Positions 61,305 through 64,000 of a stretch of DNA of 64,000 bases are shown here, one piece after another; within the stretch, counting starts at the first letter, position 1, and the number at the start of each line of letters is the position of its first letter. Made by a program: the position numbers and the translations under genes. The stretch is taken from positions 62,001 through 126,000 of the forward strand of contig JAEEZY010000012.1 in the NCBI GenBank assembly GCA_016292015.1, written 5' to 3'. The DNA comes from Bacteroidales bacterium (GTDB taxonomy: Bacteria; Bacteroidota; Bacteroidia; Bacteroidales; P3). A model generated the notes under the pieces. The model was not told where the DNA came from and made no database searches. It was given only the letters and a program-made list of their open reading frames with translations.

Positions 61305-61629
61305 AATGTTTAAATTTTAGTCTTTTCCTATTATAGTTTCTTCTCAATAAAATGTTGAAAAATTCACTTGCACTTTAGTAAATAAACCCCAAAATCACTT
61401 GTAACTGCCTGAAAAATCTATGTTAAAACCGTTTTTGTGTTTATATCTATTATGTTGATTTATTTTATTATACGATTAGCAAAATGTTAAAAAATTGTTA
61501 AATATTTATTGAACCCATTAAAATGTTTTGCTGTGTTGAAAAAAAATACGACTTTTGCAATCCGTTTTCCGATGGGAATACCCTCATTAGATACATTAAA
61601 ACGTATATAAACAAAAAAAATTATACACC
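61305..61629. other. AT-rich spacer upstream of ssb and rpmB
   Basis: The 325-base spacer is very AT-rich and carries the rpmB promoter near its right end. No gene or repeat is seen in it; an open frame at 61523-61885 overlaps rpmB in another frame and is not real. Confidence 0.65.
61527..61557 (+). promoter_or_regulatory. Promoter of the rpmB operon
   Basis: TTTG at 61527-61530 and GACTTTTG at 61550-61557 with 19 bases between match the Bacteroidetes promoter with a single mismatch in the -7 element. It leaves a leader of about 65 bases before rpmB. Confidence 0.7.
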
Positions 61630-61869
61630 ATGTCAAAGATTTGTGAAATTACTGGAAAGAAAGTTGTTGTTGGTAACAATGTTTCCCATTCGCGCATCCA
61701 TACAAAGCGCACCTTCTCGCCCAACCTCCAGACAAAAAAATTCTACATCCCCGAAGAGGATATGTGGATCACACTCAAGGTTTCAGCAAAAGGTATGCGT
61801 ATCATCAATAAGAAAGGTGTTCTTGCAGCACTTTCCGATGCAGCAGCACAGGGCCATTTCAAATTCTAA
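61630..61869 (+). CDS. rpmB: 50S ribosomal protein L28
   Basis: The 79-residue protein has the L28 motif MSKICEITGKKVVVGNNVSH, TKRTFSPNLQTKKFYIPEED, and the C-terminal LKVSAKGMRIINKKG. The zinc-binding cysteines are absent, as in most Bacteroidetes forms. It is followed by rpsU after 56 bases and not by the rpmG gene that often follows in Bacteroidetes. Confidence 0.97.
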   Translation: MSKICEITGKKVVVGNNVSHSRIHTKRTFSPNLQTKKFYIPEEDMWITLKVSAKGMRIINKKGVLAALSDAAAQGHFKF

Positions 61870-61925
61870 GTTTGAAGACAGTTAAAATTTTTTATTAATC
61901 CTTTAACAAGAAAGAGGTATTTACA

Positions 61926-62123
61926 ATGATCGTAGTTCCAATTAAAGAAGGTGACAACATCGAAAGAGCGTTGAAGAAACTCAAAAGAAAATTTGACAAG
62001 ACAGGAGCCGTAAAAGAACTCCGTCGCCGTCAGCAGTTCACCAAACCTTCTGTGGTAGCACGTGAGCGCAAGCTCCATGCCATCTATGTTCAGCATCTCC
62101 GTCAGCAGGAGCTCGACAAATAA
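61926..62123 (+). CDS. rpsU: 30S ribosomal protein S21
   Basis: The 65-residue protein starts MIVVPIKEGDNIERALKKLK and contains the basic KFDKTGAVKELRRRQQF stretch typical of S21, which helps mRNA binding and initiation. It is on the same strand as rpmB and is followed by a terminator. Confidence 0.96.
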   Translation: MIVVPIKEGDNIERALKKLKRKFDKTGAVKELRRRQQFTKPSVVARERKLHAIYVQHLRQQELDK

Positions 62124-62150
62124 GAGCATAGAGACAATACGAATCAGAGA

Positions 62151-62183
62151 AATCAGGCGGCATCCATTTGGGGCCGCCTGATT
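62151..62183 (+). terminator. Terminator after rpsU
   Basis: AATCAGGCGGC and GCCGCCTGATT are exact 11-bp complements with an 11-base loop, followed by ACTTTAT. It is in the right place to end the rpmB-rpsU transcript and may also serve the convergent U32 peptidase gene. Confidence 0.8.
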
Positions 62184-62221
62184 ACTTTATATTGCGATTA
62201 GTCGCTCGCTACGGGTTTGGC

Positions 62222-63472
62222 TTAAAACTCGTCAATTACCTTGTCAACCCTGTATAGCTTGTCGCCTCGGTGAACAGGAGATCCTGTCTTGAAACTGAAA
62301 ACATCGCCTTGCGTTACCTTTTGTACTTCGCCACTGTCTAGACGTAGTCCTGTGATAGTGCCACGGTAAACTCCCGTTGTTTGGCCGGTTATCATAACCT
62401 CTTCGCCTATAGATAATGATTCTGAGGTCTGCATTCTGGCTTCGGCGACACCGATGCGATTGAAATAATTGGTCACGACACCGAGGAATACTTTATTTTC
62501 AGTAGCCTGCGAGCCGTAGCGCTCGGCCCATTCGCCCATTTTGCGTCCCAGATAGTAGCCGTCCCAGAAACCGCGGTTGAATACTGTACGAAGCCGTTCG
62601 GTGAGTCTGTCTATCAGTTCAGGTGTGTACCGGTCAGCCTCGATTGCATTCAACGCCTCTTTATAGCATGTCACGACTGTCTGCACATAGTCGGCACTGC
62701 GGCCACGTCCTTCGATTTTCAACACCCTCACACCGGCTTTTACTATCTTGTCGAGGAAACCGATGGTGCAGAGGTCTTTGGGCGACATGATGTATTTGTT
62801 GTCCACCACTAGCTCAATGTCGGACTCGAGGTCTTTGACCAGATACTCGCGGCGGCAAAGCTGCAAGCAGGCTCCGCGGTTAGCGGAGTAGTTGTAGTTG
62901 TCAAGGCTAAGGTAGCACTTGCCAGAGACCGACATGCAGAGGGCACCGTGGGCGAAGACCTCTATCTGCACCAGTTCGCCTTTGGGTCCGCGGATGTCCT
63001 GTTCGGCTATGGCTTTGGTTATGTCTGCAACTTGTTTCAGTGAGAGTTCGCGGGCGGTAACTACAACATCTGCGAAGCGGGAGTAGTAGCGTACGGCTTC
63101 CAGATTGGAAATGTTGCACTGTGTGGAGGCGTGGATTTCGACGCCGATGCTGTGGGCGTACTCCATCACGGCAAAGTCGGAGGCTATGATGGCGGAGATG
63201 CCTACCTCGCGGGCTTTGTCTATGATGGCGCGCATCTCATCGAGTTCGTCGTCATAGATGATGGTGTTCACGGTGAGGTAGGTGCGCACTCCGTGCTGGC
63301 GTGCGGTGTCGGCGATACGCTGCATGTCGTCGAGGGAGAAGTTGTTGGCCGAGCGTGAGCGCATGTTGAGTTTGCCCACACCGAAGTAAACCGAGTCGGC
63401 ACCTGCTTGGATGGCAGCCATCAGAGACTCGTAAGAGCCGACGGGAGCCATGATTTCTATCTTGTTCGTCAT
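62222..63472 (-). CDS. U32-family peptidase-like protein (TrhP/YegQ group)
   Basis: From the ATG at 63472 the product is 416 residues. The U32 TIM-barrel features are visible: EIMAPVGSYESLMAAIQAGADS, EIHASTQCNISNLEA, the cluster-type cysteines in HGALCMSVSGKCYLS and RGACLQLCRREY, and LKIEGRGRSADYVQ. Members such as TrhP help hydroxylate tRNA uridine 34 and others act as collagenases; the four cysteines favour the tRNA group. The ATG overlaps the upstream esterase stop codon by four bases (ATGA). An upstream ATG at 63538 is not needed. Confidence 0.88.
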   Translation of the reverse strand: MTNKIEIMAPVGSYESLMAAIQAGADSVYFGVGKLNMRSRSANNFSLDDMQRIADTARQHGVRTYLTVNTIIYDDELDEMRAIIDKAREVGISAIIASDFAVMEYAHSIGVEIHASTQCNISNLEAVRYYSRFADVVVTARELSLKQVADITKAIAEQDIRGPKGELVQIEVFAHGALCMSVSGKCYLSLDNYNYSANRGACLQLCRREYLVKDLESDIELVVDNKYIMSPKDLCTIGFLDKIVKAGVRVLKIEGRGRSADYVQTVVTCYKEALNAIEADRYTPELIDRLTERLRTVFNRGFWDGYYLGRKMGEWAERYGSQATENKVFLGVVTNYFNRIGVAEARMQTSESLSIGEEVMITGQTTGVYRGTITGLRLDSGEVQKVTQGDVFSFKTGSPVHRGDKLYRVDKVIDEF

Positions 63473-64000
63473 CGGGTGTAGAGCTGAATGATGTTCATCT
63501 TGGTCCATTTGTTGGGCTTGAGGGCTTCGTCTTCGCACTTGGCGTCGTAGTAGGTGACGCGGCCGGCAAGGGCGGCATTTACAAATGCCTCAAACTCATG
63601 GATGGTGTCGGGGAGGTAGCCGGCAACTTCGTGTCCGCGGCCTTTGAAACGCATAATCCAGTAGGGGTAGCGGTTTTTCTTGAAGCGGTGCTTGGCGAGC
63701 CATGAGGCACCGGCCAGCCGGTGCTTGCCTACATGGAATGTTTTGTAGAAGACTATCTTGTCTTCGGTGCCGTGGAAGAAACAGGTGGGTGCTGGGGGGG
63801 TTTTGTATTTCAGTTTGCCTTGTGTCTCAAAAACGGCTCCGGCGTATGGTATTACGGCGGCAGGTTTCCAGCCTTCGGGCAATACGGAGGCTTCAAGACG
63901 GGAATTGGCGCGGCAATAGTCGGTTTGGAGTATGGTTACGGCACCTGCGCTGTTACCGGTGAGGATTATCTTCGATGGGTCGATGGCTAGTTGTCCGCTG
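63469..64000 (-). CDS. Alpha/beta hydrolase (esterase), partial
   Basis: The minus-strand frame enters at the window edge and ends TGA at 63469, covering the C-terminal 176 residues. The nucleophile elbow is seen as ILTGNSAGAVTIL (GxSxG), with an acid residue in FHGTEDKIVFYKT and the histidine in GRGHEVAGYLPDTI, so the catalytic triad looks complete. It resembles carboxylesterases of the BD-FAE type. The N-terminus is outside the window, so the start and full domain set are unknown. Confidence 0.8.
   Translation of the reverse strand, partial: SGQLAIDPSKIILTGNSAGAVTILQTDYCRANSRLEASVLPEGWKPAAVIPYAGAVFETQGKLKYKTPPAPTCFFHGTEDKIVFYKTFHVGKHRLAGASWLAKHRFKKNRYPYWIMRFKGRGHEVAGYLPDTIHEFEAFVNAALAGRVTYYDAKCEDEALKPNKWTKMNIIQLYTR

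Noticed and set aside
1-64000. tRNA, rRNA, tmRNA or other known RNA genes
   Set aside because: I looked through the spacers for cloverleaf T-arm sequences and other familiar RNA patterns and saw none. A covariance-model scan would be needed to exclude small or diverged RNAs.

Overview
The window looks like a chromosomal segment of a bacterium of the order Bacteroidales; I cannot place it to family. The evidence is the set of gene neighbourhoods and families: ribBA, a RNase HI with a viroplasmin-type N-terminus, type IX secretion (T9SS) C-terminal sorting domains on several secreted proteins, an outer-membrane beta-barrel protein with a carboxypeptidase-like plug module, and an ~430-residue glucose-6-phosphate isomerase. 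Promoters fit the Bacteroidetes pattern TTTG-N19-TAnnTTTG, and no Shine-Dalgarno sequences stand out. I found no tRNA, rRNA, CRISPR array, insertion sequence or phage gene.

Layout. 1-5.8 kb (minus strand): zapA (cut by the window start) with a coiled-coil partner, ribBA, a 1-kb spacer with phased repeats, lepA, menA. 5.9-8.7 kb (plus): a lipoprotein, RNase HI, a membrane metallophosphoesterase. 8.7-10.6 kb (minus): iron alcohol dehydrogenase and a YiiX-like lipoprotein. 10.8-17 kb (plus): a small secreted protein, GtrA, a 1278-residue M14 carboxypeptidase with ten beta-repeats and a sorting domain, and a glycosyltransferase. 17.3-26 kb (plus): an ECF sigma factor with a membrane partner, two small envelope proteins, and five secreted proteins from two paralogous families, three of which end in sorting domains. 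This is the main accessory locus. 26.3-28.1 kb: phosphohexomutase (minus). 28.8-37.2 kb (plus): miaB, PASTA protein, T9SS protein, rluD-type synthase, then rplM-rpsI-rpsB-tsf. 37.5-42.9 kb: a 1791-residue modular surface protein. 42.9-58.6 kb: prmC, dtd, uvrD, yigZ, manA, ABC exporter, outer-membrane barrel, a short UvrA-like ATPase, a small membrane protein, thioesterase, purM, pgi. 59.3-64 kb: OmpA-like protein, ssb, rpmB-rpsU, a U32 peptidase and a partial esterase.

Most genes are housekeeping: translation (lepA, L13, S9, S2, EF-Ts, L28, S21, miaB, prmC, rluD-type, dtd), DNA repair and replication (uvrD, uvrA-like, ssb), and sugar phosphate metabolism (manA, pgi, pgm). The accessory content is mainly envelope and surface protein.

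The most unusual signal lies outside the gene families. Spacers, and sometimes genes, carry degenerate tandem arrays of very short units with strict periods of 7, 8, 9 or 11 bp. Different loci have unrelated unit sequences but the same periods. Some arrays supply stop codons or the apparent start codon of genes, and two lie in frame inside a glycosyltransferase and a UvrA-like ATPase. Array type and order (a 7-bp array, then a 9-bp array containing GCGAAGCG) recur downstream of three genes in the same orientation. I know of no described mechanism that explains this; the arrays can be verified directly from the bases.
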